Below, piece by piece: positions 16,733 through 24,779 of a DNA stretch of 52,670 nucleotides. The translations under genes and the position numbers were made by a program. The number at the start of each line of letters is the position of its first letter. Position 1 is the first letter of the stretch. The DNA is from an uncultured Reyranella sp. (GTDB lineage: Bacteria > Pseudomonadota > Alphaproteobacteria > Reyranellales > Reyranellaceae). The stretch lies in NCBI GenBank assembly GCA_937919085.1, contig CALFRN010000496.1, forward strand, positions 1-52,670. The letters are read 5' to 3'. The notes below the pieces were generated by a model. The model saw only the letters and a program-made list of their open reading frames with translations. It made no database searches and was not told the origin of the DNA.

Positions 16733-17817
16733 GTCGCGGCCACGAAGCGGGCCAGCGAGGCTTGCACGGCTTTCACCTCGATCTCCGTTCCGACGGTGAT
16801 GCGCACATGCTCGGGCAGGCCGTAGGCGGCGACCATGCGCGGGATCAGGCCGTCCTTTGCCATCCAGGCGTTGGCGGCAGCCGCGCGCTCGGGCGAGCCG
16901 AAGCCCACCAGCACGAAGTTGCCGACGCTGGGCAGTGGCGCCAGGCCGAGCTTGGCGAGTTCGGCACTGAGCCAGGGCAGCCAGATGTCGTTGTTGGTGC
17001 GGCCGGCGTCGGTGTGGGCGACGTCCGCCAACGCCGCGATGCCCGCGGCCTGCGCCGCCAGATTGACGTTGAAGGGCTGCCGCAGCCGGCTGATGACATC
17101 GACGATTCCGGCCGGCCCGTACATCCAGCCGAGCCTGAGGCCGCCCAGCCCGTAGATCTTGGAGAAGGTACGCGTCATCACGACGTTCTCTGATTGATCG
17201 ACCAGTTCGACGCCCGATTCGTAATCGTTGCGGCTTACATATTCGGCATAGGCCGCGTCGATCACCAGCAGCACGTCCTTCGGCAGGGCGCGATGCAAGC
17301 GCCGCACGTCGTCCTTGGTGACGTAGGTGCCGGTCGGATTGTTGGGGTTGGCGAGGCAGACGATACGCGTTTTGTTCGTGACCGCGGCCAGCATCGAGTC
17401 AACGTCGGCGCCATAGTTCCTGGCTGCCGCCGCCACCGGCGTCGCACCGACCCCCAGCGCGTTGATCGGATACATCAGGAAGCCGTACTGGCTGTAGAGC
17501 AGTTCGTCGCCCGGCCCGCAGTAGGCGCGTACCAGCAGGTTGATCAATTCGTCGGATCCGGCGCCGCAGATGACGCGGGCCGAATCGAGGCCGTAGCGGC
17601 GGCCGATCGCTTCGCAGAGCTTCGTCGAGCCGCCATCGGGGTAGCGGTGCAGTTCCGCCGCCGCCTTCGAGTAGGCCGCTATCGCCTTCGGCGACGGCCC
17701 AAGCGCGCCCTCGTTGGCCGACAGCTTGGCGACGGTTTCCCTGCCGTCGATCGCGTCCTTGCCGGGCACGTAGGGTGCAATCTTCATGATGCCCGGACGC
17801 GGGACAAGCGCGGTCAT
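16729..17817 (-). CDS. hisC: Histidinol-phosphate/aromatic aminotransferase
   Basis: A 362-residue fold-type-I aminotransferase of the HisC branch. The PLP lysine lies in TRTFSKIYGLGGLRLGW. The family segments NEGALGPSP, CGAGSDELI and NPNNPTGTY are present. HisC-type enzymes transaminate imidazole-acetol phosphate, and often phenylpyruvate, 4-hydroxyphenylpyruvate or prephenate. Placement between chorismate mutase and tyrA suggests aromatic transamination is its main job, or one of two. It overlaps tyrA by 4 nt (ATGA). Confidence 0.94.
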   Translation of the reverse strand: MTALVPRPGIMKIAPYVPGKDAIDGRETVAKLSANEGALGPSPKAIAAYSKAAAELHRYPDGGSTKLCEAIGRRYGLDSARVICGAGSDELINLLVRAYCGPGDELLYSQYGFLMYPINALGVGATPVAAAARNYGADVDSMLAAVTNKTRIVCLANPNNPTGTYVTKDDVRRLHRALPKDVLLVIDAAYAEYVSRNDYESGVELVDQSENVVMTRTFSKIYGLGGLRLGWMYGPAGIVDVISRLRQPFNVNLAAQAAGIAALADVAHTDAGRTNNDIWLPWLSAELAKLGLAPLPSVGNFVLVGFGSPERAAAANAWMAKDGLIPRMVAAYGLPEHVRITVGTEIEVKAVQASLARFVAAT

Positions 17818-17853
17818 GGCAGTCTCCCGTTGGTGGTGATCAGGGCCGTGCCC

Positions 17854-18705
17854 CTAAAGCCCGGGGGTGGCCGGAACGGCATAGGCACCGATGGCGGCAA
17901 CCCGGCCGCTTTTCAGCCCCAGGGCCGTCCCGAGTTCAAGCAGCCGCTCGTCGCTGTCGACGATCACGCCCGGCAACTCGATGAGATAGTGGTGCACGCC
18001 GTCGACAAGCTGGTCCATTGCCGAGGTAAAGGCCGGCAGGCCGACTTTGGCGAGGCCGCCGGCGATACGGTCGCGGCTGAGGCCGGCCGGCGTTTCCATT
18101 GCGATCAGGGCCCGGTCGTCGCCGCTTTCCTCGGGCTCCATGCGCGCCAGGACGAGAGCTGAAAGGCCGCGCGCGCGGGCGTTGGGCATGTCGAGAAAGG
18201 GCAGGCGGGCCACGATGTTGGGCAGCGTAGCGTCGCCGCCGGCGAGCAGCGACCACCACGCGGAGTCGTCGGACTGGATCGGCGCGGGCACGATGCCGAG
18301 CGTCGTCGGCCCGCCGCGCACCGCCGCCAGCACCTGAGCCGGCGTGTCGTGGGCGACAAACGGGATCTGGCAGCCGAAATGATCGCGGGCGAGATCCCAG
18401 TAGCCGGGCTGGTCGGTCGGCCGGCAAATCGCGATCTTCAGCCCCGGCGTCTGCATCAGTGTGAGCGCGCACATCATCTCGCGCCACATGCGGAAGACGG
18501 CGGCGGCCGGGAAGGGCCCCTGATGGGAGGCAAGCCGCTTGCGCATGACCTGGGCTTCGCGACCCGGCCGCAGCGCCAGCCCGCCAGCCGGTTTGACGGC
18601 CGCGATCTGACCGACCACGGTGGCACGCCGGCCGATCAGGCCGTGCAGTTCGCCATCGATGGTATCGATTTCGCGGCGTAGGCTGTCGAGATTGGGAGCA
18701 TTCAT
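17854..18705 (-). CDS. AroQ-type chorismate mutase with an extra C-terminal domain
   Basis: A 283-residue protein. Residues 1 to about 90 form an AroQ/CM_2 helical chorismate mutase, recognisable from SLRREIDTIDGELHGLIGRR and the REAQVMRKRL helix. The mutase converts chorismate to prephenate. The remaining roughly 190 residues look like a two-lobed alpha/beta domain (KIAICRPTDQPGYW onward) ending in a possible ACT-like regulatory segment. They lack the T-R-F motif of prephenate dehydratase, so dehydratase activity is doubtful. It heads the aromatic operon, with hisC following 36 nt later. The ATG at 18705 starts the mutase helix; an earlier in-frame start is not conserved. Confidence 0.85.
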   Translation of the reverse strand: MNAPNLDSLRREIDTIDGELHGLIGRRATVVGQIAAVKPAGGLALRPGREAQVMRKRLASHQGPFPAAAVFRMWREMMCALTLMQTPGLKIAICRPTDQPGYWDLARDHFGCQIPFVAHDTPAQVLAAVRGGPTTLGIVPAPIQSDDSAWWSLLAGGDATLPNIVARLPFLDMPNARARGLSALVLARMEPEESGDDRALIAMETPAGLSRDRIAGGLAKVGLPAFTSAMDQLVDGVHHYLIELPGVIVDSDERLLELGTALGLKSGRVAAIGAYAVPATPGL

Positions 18706-18784
18706 GGCGGGCGGCAATTTCCTGTACGCAGCGGCGATACTACGTACAGCCACACCGCGTAAAGGCAAACAGGGTTGAAGGTGC

Positions 18785-18813
18785 TTGCACCGGCGTGGCG
18801 GGGTCCGTATAGA
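18785..18813 (+). promoter_or_regulatory. metX promoter (TTGCAC, 17-nt spacer, TATAGA)
   Basis: TTGCAC at 18785-18790 and TATAGA at 18808-18813 are exactly 17 nt apart, a good sigma-70 arrangement. Transcription would begin around 18819-18821, which is the first base of the SAM-II riboswitch stem. That agreement with the RNA fold supports the call. Confidence 0.65.
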
Positions 18814-18818
18814 AGTCG

Positions 18819-18876
18819 TCCGTGGAATTTGAGCCGACCGGCTTGCGGCCACGTTAATCCCCGCTAAAAGGTCGGA
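18819..18876 (+). ncRNA. SAM-II riboswitch in the metX leader
   Basis: The RNA forms stem P1 from CGTGG (18821-18825) with CCACG (18849-18853). The loop carries the family's ATTTGA and CTTGC elements. TTAA and CGCTAAAA follow P1. The loop segment CCGACC (18834-18839) pairs perfectly with GGTCGG (18870-18875), forming the H-type pseudoknot that defines SAM-II. SAM-II riboswitches sense S-adenosylmethionine and turn off methionine-synthesis genes in alphaproteobacteria. Here the element lies directly ahead of an intrinsic terminator and metX. Confidence 0.93.
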
Positions 18877-18883
18877 GTGCTTG

Positions 18884-18918
18884 AAAAAGCCCCCGCCCTT
18901 TCCGGTCGGGGGCTTTTT
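18884..18918 (+). terminator. Intrinsic terminator/attenuator between the SAM-II riboswitch and metX
   Basis: A perfect 12-bp inverted repeat: AAAAAGCCCCCG (18884-18895) pairs with CGGGGGCTTTTT (18907-18918) around an 11-nt loop, with a T run on the 3' arm. It lies 8 nt after the riboswitch pseudoknot and just before the metX ribosome site, so ligand-dependent termination is the likely mechanism. Confidence 0.88.
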
Positions 18919-18932
18919 CGTTGGAGAGGGCG

Positions 18933-20102
18933 TTGCTCCAGGACCTTACCGATGCCGAACGCAAGGCGCTGGCCCAATGCCGCCACGCGGTTTTGGGCGA
19001 GGAGCGGCCGCTTCGGCTCGACTGCGGCGTCGACCTCGGGCCCTATCGTATCGCCTACCAGACTTACGGCACGCTGAATGCCGAGAAGTCTAACGCGATC
19101 CTGATCTGCCATGCATTGACCGGGGACCAGTTCGTTGCCGACCGCAATCCTGTCACCGGCAAGGAGGGCTGGTGGGAAAGCCTGGTCGGGCCGGGCAAAG
19201 TCCTCGATCCGGCGCGCTACTTTATTATTTGCACCAATGTACTCGGCGGTTGCCTCGGCACCACCGGTCCGCTCGCCAATGACCCCAAGGGCGGTCAGCC
19301 CTGGAACCTGCGCTTCCCGGTCGTGACCATCGGCGACATGGTGCGTGCCCAGGCAGCCCTGCTCGACCATCTCGGCGTTCCCGACCTCTTCTGCATTATC
19401 GGCGGCTCGATGGGCGGAATGCAGGTGCTGGAGTGGGCAGCGAGTCTTCCCGAGCGGGTTTTCTCGGCGGTGCCGATAGCCTGTGCCGCGCGCCATTCCG
19501 CGCAAAACATCGCGTTTCACGAGGTTGGGCGGCAGGCGATCATGGCCGATCCCGAATGGAAGGGCGGTGACTATCGCCTGCACCAGACGGCGCCGGCGCG
19601 CGGCCTTGCCGTGGCGCGCATGACCGCGCACATCACTTATCTTTCGGAGCAGGCGCTGCAGCGCAAGTTCGGCCGTGCCCTGCAGAACCGCAATGCGCTT
19701 GGCTTCGGCTTCGACGCCGATTTCCAGGTCGAGAGCTACTTGCGCCACCAGGGTTCGACCTTCGTCGATCGCTTCGACGCCAACAGTTACCTCTACATCA
19801 CGCGCGCCATGGACTATTTCGATCTTGCCGGCGCCCATGGCGGCGTGCTGGCAAATGCGTTCCGCGGCTCGCCGACGCGCTTCTGCCTGATGTCCTTCAC
19901 CAGCGACTGGTTGTTCCCGACGCGCGAGAGCCGCGAGATCGTCCAGGCTCTGAATGCCGCGGCGGCCAACGTGTCGTTCGTCGAAATCGAGAGCGACAAG
20001 GGCCATGACGCTTTCCTGCTTGATGAACCGGAAATGTTCCGCACGCTGCAAGGTTTCCTCAAGGGTGCCGCCGCCGTGCGCGGGCTCGGAGGCCTGTCGT
20101 GA
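18933..20102 (+). CDS. metX: Homoserine O-acetyltransferase/succinyltransferase
   Basis: An approximately 389-residue alpha/beta-hydrolase-fold acyltransferase that activates homoserine for methionine synthesis. The nucleophile S159 lies in [10 protein letters not shown]. The catalytic aspartate is in FTSDWLFP and the histidine in DKGHDAF. The GGCLGTTGP segment is characteristic. Acyl donor specificity (acetyl or succinyl) cannot be fixed by eye. There is no ATG: the TTG at 18933 is preferred because GGAGAGGG lies just upstream, and another in-frame TTG is at 18921. The stop overlaps metW as GTGA. SAM control acts through the riboswitch and terminator in the leader. Confidence 0.95.
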   Translation: MLQDLTDAERKALAQCRHAVLGEERPLRLDCGVDLGPYRIAYQTYGTLNAEKSNAILICHALTGDQFVADRNPVTGKEGWWESLVGPGKVLDPARYFIICTNVLGGCLGTTGPLANDPKGGQPWNLRFPVVTIGDMVRAQAALLDHLGVPDLFCIIGGSMGGMQVLEWAASLPERVFSAVPIACAARHSAQNIAFHEVGRQAIMADPEWKGGDYRLHQTAPARGLAVARMTAHITYLSEQALQRKFGRALQNRNALGFGFDADFQVESYLRHQGSTFVDRFDANSYLYITRAMDYFDLAGAHGGVLANAFRGSPTRFCLMSFTSDWLFPTRESREIVQALNAAAANVSFVEIESDKGHDAFLLDEPEMFRTLQGFLKGAAAVRGLGGLS

Positions 20103-20704
20103 AGCCACAGATCCGCGTCGATCTTCAGCTCATAGCCGACATGGTCGAGCCGGCCACCCGCGCGCTGGACGTCGGTTGCGGCGATGGTTCGCTGCTGGCC
20201 TATCTGGTGAACTTCAAGCGGGTCGACGCGCGCGGCATGGAACTCAGTCAGGCCGGCGTGAACGCCTGCGTTGCCAACGGGCTGTCGGTGGTCCAGGGCG
20301 ATGCCGACACCGACCTGCGCGACTATCCCGACAATGCCTTCGACTATGTAATCCTCGGTCAGACCCTTCAGGCCACGCGCGAGCCACGCGTCGTGCTGCG
20401 CCAGATGCTGCGGGTCGGCCGTCGGGCGATCGTGTCGTTTCCCAACTTCGCGCACTGGCAGGTCCGGCTGCGGATGATGTTCGGCGGCCGCATGCCGCAA
20501 ACGACGTCGTTGCCCTACAAGTGGTACGACACGCCCAACATCCATCTCTGCAGCATCGACGATTTCCGTGCGCTGTGCGGCGAGATGGGCGTGTCGATCG
20601 AACGCGCCATCGTTCTCAACAGCAAGAGCCGGCCGATCCACATGCCGCCGCTGCTCGCCAACGTGTTCGGCGAACAGGCGGTGTTCATGCTGCGGCGGGA
20701 CTAG
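20099..20704 (+). CDS. metW: Methionine biosynthesis protein MetW (SAM-dependent methyltransferase fold)
   Basis: A 201-residue class I methyltransferase-fold protein with SAM-binding motif [14 protein letters not shown] at about residues 21-34 and the acidic residue at the end of strand 2 in RGMELS. MetW is regularly encoded right after metX and is needed for homoserine acyltransferase activity in several bacteria, so a MetX partner role is likely. The GTG start at 20099 overlaps the metX TGA. Its TAG shares a CTAG with the stop of the convergent fusion gene. Confidence 0.94.
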   Translation: MKPQIRVDLQLIADMVEPATRALDVGCGDGSLLAYLVNFKRVDARGMELSQAGVNACVANGLSVVQGDADTDLRDYPDNAFDYVILGQTLQATREPRVVLRQMLRVGRRAIVSFPNFAHWQVRLRMMFGGRMPQTTSLPYKWYDTPNIHLCSIDDFRALCGEMGVSIERAIVLNSKSRPIHMPPLLANVFGEQAVFMLRRD

Positions 20705-22479
20705 TCTTCGACGGCCGTTGCCGAGGCCGCGAGATCGCGGCCGAGGAAGGCACGGTCGGCCGGCCCGTCCTGGCCATGGCCGACGACCCAGCGTTCCGGC
20801 CAGTCCAGGCGTTCTGCGCCCCAGGCGGAGGCGGCCGACAGCGACGACCAGGGAGCGTCGGCGGCGAGCCGATACATCAGGCCGCCGGGTCCCATGCCCC
20901 GGTGGATGAGCAATTGAATGTCGAAGGGTGAGCCTGCGGCAATGGCGGGGCCGTGCCAGTAGTGCGGGCTGCGGCCGGGCTCCGGTTCCAGGATCATCGT
21001 CAGCCGCTGCGCCGGCCCGCGCAGTCCGACCCAGAGCGGCGCCCGTATGCCGGGCCGGAAAGCGGAGAGAAGTGTCTGGGCCGGGCTGGCGCCCGCGGCG
21101 GCAGCGTGGCCGGTGAAGCGAAATGCCATGATCGTGTCTTCGCCAATGCCGGCCTCGCCCAATGCCTGCCACTGCTCGACGGGCGGCAGTGCGAGCGGCC
21201 ATGACAGATGCTCGCGGATACAGCCCTCGGCGTCGAATACCTGATATCGCAAGCCCTGCGGATCGAGGGCAGCCTGGGCGGCATGGAGGTACTCGACGCC
21301 CTCCGGCATGCGGTGCGCGGTGCCGGCGCCGGCGGTGCAGATCTGCAGGACGCCGCGATGGATCTGCACATCGAATGCCAGGATATGGCCGCACAGGTAG
21401 GCGAGCACGCCGCCCTCGACCAGGGTGTCCCAGAAGGCCGCAGCGTGTTCGGGGCCGACGTCGCGCTGATAGGCGCCGGCGAAGCCGTTGACCGAATGGA
21501 TCGGATGATGGCCGGCGACGATCTTGTGGCGCGCATCCGCGTGCTGGCGCAGCACACCGCGCAGCCAGTCGGTCTCGACGTGACCCTCGCCGCCGAGCCC
21601 GGTCCATAGCGTGTGAACGAAGACCAGCAGCAGATCGCCGCGCCGTATCCAGTACGACAGGCCTTCCTGTCCGGGCGGGCCGTTGCGTGGCAGGCGATCG
21701 TGCACCTCGCGGAACACCGCCTCGCTCATGACGTCGTAGGTCGCGTGGTTGCTGGTCGTGTGCCACAGCGGGATCGCGCTGCGGTCGAGCCAGCCCATCT
21801 CCGCGTCGAGCCAGTGCCGCCACTGCCTGCGCAGCATGTCCGCGTCGGCGGTGTAGCCTGCGATCTCGTCGCCGAGGAACAGGATGAACTCGGGCAACGG
21901 TGCCAGGCGCCGGACTGTAGCGTTTATGCCGGCGAACGTGCGTTCGTGCGGGGCGCCGGCGACGCCGGAACAGGCATCGCCATAGAAGACGAACTGATGT
22001 CCCTGGCCGCGCGGCATCAGAGCGGGAATCGGTTGGCCGCCGGCAGGCCGCTCGTAGTGGCCTTCGATGTCGTCTTCCCTGAGTTTCACGAAACCGTGCC
22101 GCGTATAGAAGCGGCCGGCCTTGCTGCCGGTCAACACCTCGAGGCGCACCGGCAGGCCCGTTGCGTCGGCCTCGGCCAGCAGCACCTTCAGGATCCTGGC
22201 GCCCAGCCCGCTATTGTGCAGGCGGCGGTCGAGATAGAACGAGTCGATCTTGATTTCGCGCTCAAGGCGGCGGAACCCGACGCAGCCGACGCGCTCGCCG
22301 CCCATCAGGATCAGCCGCATGCCGGGCTCGTCGAAATGCCCGCGAAAGATCTTCCGCGCCCGTGCCGGTTCGTAGCGGAACACGCGCTCCAAATGTTCGC
22401 GCATCACCTCGATGCGCAGTGCCAGCAGCGGTTCGAAGTCGGCTTCGCATACCGGGCCGAAGCGCCACTCTTCCGTCAT
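20701..22479 (-). CDS. GNAT acetyltransferase-metallophosphoesterase fusion protein
   Basis: A 592-residue protein with two apparent enzymes. Residues 1 to about 150 are a GNAT fold with the acetyl-CoA loop LHNSGLGARIL near 88-97 and the strand-helix FYTRHGFVKL. From about 163, a calcineurin-like phosphoesterase shows metal-ligand positions in order: D168 (YGDAC), D204 (FLGDE), N244-H245 (SNHATYD), H324-H325 (AGHHPIHS) and H365 (CGHILAFD). The first motif lacks the usual histidine of D-x-H. About 150 C-terminal residues form an unrecognised beta-rich domain. There is no signal peptide. The ATG at 22479 overlaps the upstream YbaK-like gene as ATGA. Substrates are unknown. Confidence 0.82.
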   Translation of the reverse strand: MTEEWRFGPVCEADFEPLLALRIEVMREHLERVFRYEPARARKIFRGHFDEPGMRLILMGGERVGCVGFRRLEREIKIDSFYLDRRLHNSGLGARILKVLLAEADATGLPVRLEVLTGSKAGRFYTRHGFVKLREDDIEGHYERPAGGQPIPALMPRGQGHQFVFYGDACSGVAGAPHERTFAGINATVRRLAPLPEFILFLGDEIAGYTADADMLRRQWRHWLDAEMGWLDRSAIPLWHTTSNHATYDVMSEAVFREVHDRLPRNGPPGQEGLSYWIRRGDLLLVFVHTLWTGLGGEGHVETDWLRGVLRQHADARHKIVAGHHPIHSVNGFAGAYQRDVGPEHAAAFWDTLVEGGVLAYLCGHILAFDVQIHRGVLQICTAGAGTAHRMPEGVEYLHAAQAALDPQGLRYQVFDAEGCIREHLSWPLALPPVEQWQALGEAGIGEDTIMAFRFTGHAAAAGASPAQTLLSAFRPGIRAPLWVGLRGPAQRLTMILEPEPGRSPHYWHGPAIAAGSPFDIQLLIHRGMGPGGLMYRLAADAPWSSLSAASAWGAERLDWPERWVVGHGQDGPADRAFLGRDLAASATAVED

Positions 22480-22967
22480 GGGTCGCGCGCTGCGATTCTG
22501 GCCACGCGCGGCTGGGCGATGGCGATCCAGTCCCTGGTGTCGAGTTCCATCGAGCGGTCGAGCCGGCCGGCGTTGAAGAACAGCGTTTCGTTGGCAAGCA
22601 GGTCTTCCTCGACCACGATGGCCAGCGCGGGATTGAGCGCAAAGGGTGGCACCGCGCCCATTGCGCAGCCGGTCAGTTCCTGTGCCGTCTGGGGCGAAGC
22701 GAAGCCGCACTTGCGGGCCTCGAAAAGTGCCGTCACCGCGGCGAAGTCGAGCTTGCGGCTGCCGGGCAGGATCGCCAGCACGTGACGCCGGCCGCCGCCG
22801 CCGCCGCGCACGTCCAGCACCATGGCCTTGGCGGCCTGGTCGGGCCGGTTGCCGCGGATGGCGCTGATTGCCTCGGATTTTCCCTCGGCTTCGTGTTCGA
22901 TGACGCGGAACTTCGCCTTGGCATCGCCCAGCAGCGCGACCAGCCGGTCGAAAACATCAGACGCCAC
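22476..22967 (-). CDS. YbaK/EbsC-family aminoacyl-tRNA deacylase-like protein
   Basis: A 163-residue single-domain YbaK/ProX fold protein. Recognisable segments are KFRVIEHEAEGKSEAIS near the N terminus, the GGGGGRRHVLAILPGSRKLD strand and TGCAMGAVPPFA, the last giving the G-x-x-P loop that contacts the aminoacyl adenosine. Relatives hydrolyse mischarged Cys-tRNA(Pro) or Ala-tRNA(Pro). The start is a GTG at 22967 that overlaps the end of the DUF1932 dehydrogenase gene by 11 nt. Its stop overlaps the GNAT-phosphoesterase start. Confidence 0.88.
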   Translation of the reverse strand: MASDVFDRLVALLGDAKAKFRVIEHEAEGKSEAISAIRGNRPDQAAKAMVLDVRGGGGGRRHVLAILPGSRKLDFAAVTALFEARKCGFASPQTAQELTGCAMGAVPPFALNPALAIVVEEDLLANETLFFNAGRLDRSMELDTRDWIAIAQPRVARIAARDP

Positions 22968-23889
22968 GAATGACCTTCTCCGACAGGATCTTGAGGGCAT
23001 CCTCCAGGCTCGGCACCTGGCCGTCGGCCGGGGCGATGCCGGCATCGACAGTACGGCGATGGCTGCGCTCGATCGCCTCGGTCATCAGCGGATCGACGCC
23101 GGTCTCGCGCAAGGTCTGCGCCACCAGGCCCATTTCTTCCCAGCGGCGATGGGCATGCACGATATGGGTCTGCACCAGCATGGTGATGAAGCCGCCCAGG
23201 GTCATGGCGTCTGCATCGCCCAGGCAGCCCAGCACTTCCTTGAGGATGCCCTGGCGCTGCGCCGCCACCAGCGATTCGACGCCCAGCGCCTCGATGCCCT
23301 TGACCAGCGTGCTGCGCAGCATCTTCACCGACGAGGCGCTGCCGGGCCTGGGGCCGAGCAGCCGGGTCTCGAAGCCATTGGCGTTCATCCACGCCACCAT
23401 CGGCTCGGCGTCTTCGCCGGCCACCAGCATCGGCGCCTTGATGCCCTGCTTGAAGAAACCACCCATGACGGCAATGTCGATATAGCGCCCGCCACCGGTT
23501 TCGATGACGGCACGGTTCTCGTCGGACATCTTGCCGGTGACGGTGCAGAGATCGAGGAAATACGCGCCCTTCTTCAGCATCGGCGCCGCCGAGGTCGCGG
23601 CTTCGAGTGCATGTTCGCCCTGCACGGCCGAGATCACGAGGTCGGCCTCGCTCAGAGCTGCGGTGTAGGCGCCTTCGATCGCGACATCGAGCGCGCGCGC
23701 CGCCTTGCCGAGGGCGCTGCCGCGCGCGTCCCTGTCGAGTGCGGTGTCGATGGCGATCACCCGGCGCGGGGCGTTGTCGCCAGGTTTGGCCGTGCCGCGC
23801 CAGCCGTTTTCGACGCACAGGCCGCGGGCGATCGCCGACCCCGCTTCACCAAAGCCCAGCAACGCGATCACGCGCGGAGACAACGACAT
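22957..23889 (-). CDS. NAD(P)-dependent 3-hydroxyacid/6-phosphogluconate dehydrogenase-like protein (DUF1932)
   Basis: A 310-residue two-domain protein. The N-terminal Rossmann domain opens with LLGFGEAGSAIA, the G-x-G-x-x-G nucleotide motif. A helical C-terminal domain follows the VKMLRSTLVKGIEALGVES segment, which in 6PGD/HIBADH relatives carries the catalytic lysine, and this half matches the DUF1932 layout. Relatives reduce or oxidise small beta-hydroxy acids; the substrate here is unknown. The ATG at 23889 has a GAGAG ribosome site. It heads the three-gene overlapping run into YbaK-like and GNAT-phosphoesterase. Confidence 0.87.
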   Translation of the reverse strand: MSLSPRVIALLGFGEAGSAIARGLCVENGWRGTAKPGDNAPRRVIAIDTALDRDARGSALGKAARALDVAIEGAYTAALSEADLVISAVQGEHALEAATSAAPMLKKGAYFLDLCTVTGKMSDENRAVIETGGGRYIDIAVMGGFFKQGIKAPMLVAGEDAEPMVAWMNANGFETRLLGPRPGSASSVKMLRSTLVKGIEALGVESLVAAQRQGILKEVLGCLGDADAMTLGGFITMLVQTHIVHAHRRWEEMGLVAQTLRETGVDPLMTEAIERSHRRTVDAGIAPADGQVPSLEDALKILSEKVIRGV

Positions 23890-23918
23890 GCAATTTCTCT
23901 CGATGGATGGAAAGTTGT

Positions 23919-24707
23919 TCAGGAGGCGGGAGGTTTGTCGTCCCTGGCATTGCGCGCGGCACCCGCCGCCTGGGGCGTGTCGCGCGAGCTTGCGATGCGC
24001 AGCTTCGGCCGCACGGCGGCGATCGCCTGGGTCTGGGTACGCTCGGCGACACCGGCATAAAGCTGCTTGCCCGACTCGATCACGCTCACGCCGGCGAATC
24101 GGCCGAGCCAGCGCTGACCGAAGCGTTCGAAGGCTGGCGCCATGCTCATGGCCAGGCGCGAACGAACGGGCGGCATGTAGAGCGCGCGAGTCTGGCGCAG
24201 CGGTGCGAACATGTTGGCGCGCAGCAGAGAGGCCAGCTGGCCAGCGGAGTAGGGATGGCCGTGACTGAACGGCGACCGCTCGATCTGCGACCAGAAGCCG
24301 GCTCGGTTTGGAACCACGACGATCAGCCGGCCGCCGTCGGCCATCACCCGCCAGATTTCGCGCAGCATCGGGCGCAGCTGCTCGGCGCACTCGACGGCAT
24401 GAACCAGCAGCACGCGATCGACCGAACGGTCGGGCAGCGGCAGGTCAAGCTCATCGACCAGGGAGGCGAGGTTGCGGCCTTCGCGCGGCCAGCGGGTGAC
24501 GCCCTGCTGCCCCGGCATGAAGGCCAGCGTGCGCCCGGCCTCCTCGACGAAGGGCCGCAGCAGGGGCGTGGCGTAGCCCAACCCCAGCACGGTGTCGCCG
24601 CGGACGTTCGGCCACACCTCGCGCAGCCGCGCACGCAGCAGCCGGGCCGTCATTTGGCCGAGCGTGCTGGCGTAGAATTCTTCGAGATCGAGGACGTCGC
24701 TCCACAT
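23919..24707 (-). CDS. SAM-dependent methyltransferase
   Basis: A 262-residue class I methyltransferase-like protein. The motif I region is LGLGYATPLLRP, a variant of the usual glycine-rich loop. A DLPLPDRSVDRVLLVHAVE segment follows (motif II and post-I), then the LREIWRVMADGGRLIVVVPN strand typical of methyltransferase_11. The target is unknown. Divergent pairing with gloB is common in alphaproteobacteria. An AGGAT ribosome site precedes the ATG at 24707. The C-terminal roughly 35 residues are basic and probably disordered. Confidence 0.85.
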   Translation of the reverse strand: MWSDVLDLEEFYASTLGQMTARLLRARLREVWPNVRGDTVLGLGYATPLLRPFVEEAGRTLAFMPGQQGVTRWPREGRNLASLVDELDLPLPDRSVDRVLLVHAVECAEQLRPMLREIWRVMADGGRLIVVVPNRAGFWSQIERSPFSHGHPYSAGQLASLLRANMFAPLRQTRALYMPPVRSRLAMSMAPAFERFGQRWLGRFAGVSVIESGKQLYAGVAERTQTQAIAAVRPKLRIASSRDTPQAAGAARNARDDKPPAS

Positions 24708-24779
24708 GCCGTAATCCTAGCAGAAAGCCGGCCCGGAGGACCATGGCCGCCGCAAGCCAGCTCTGCTAACTTGGCGACC

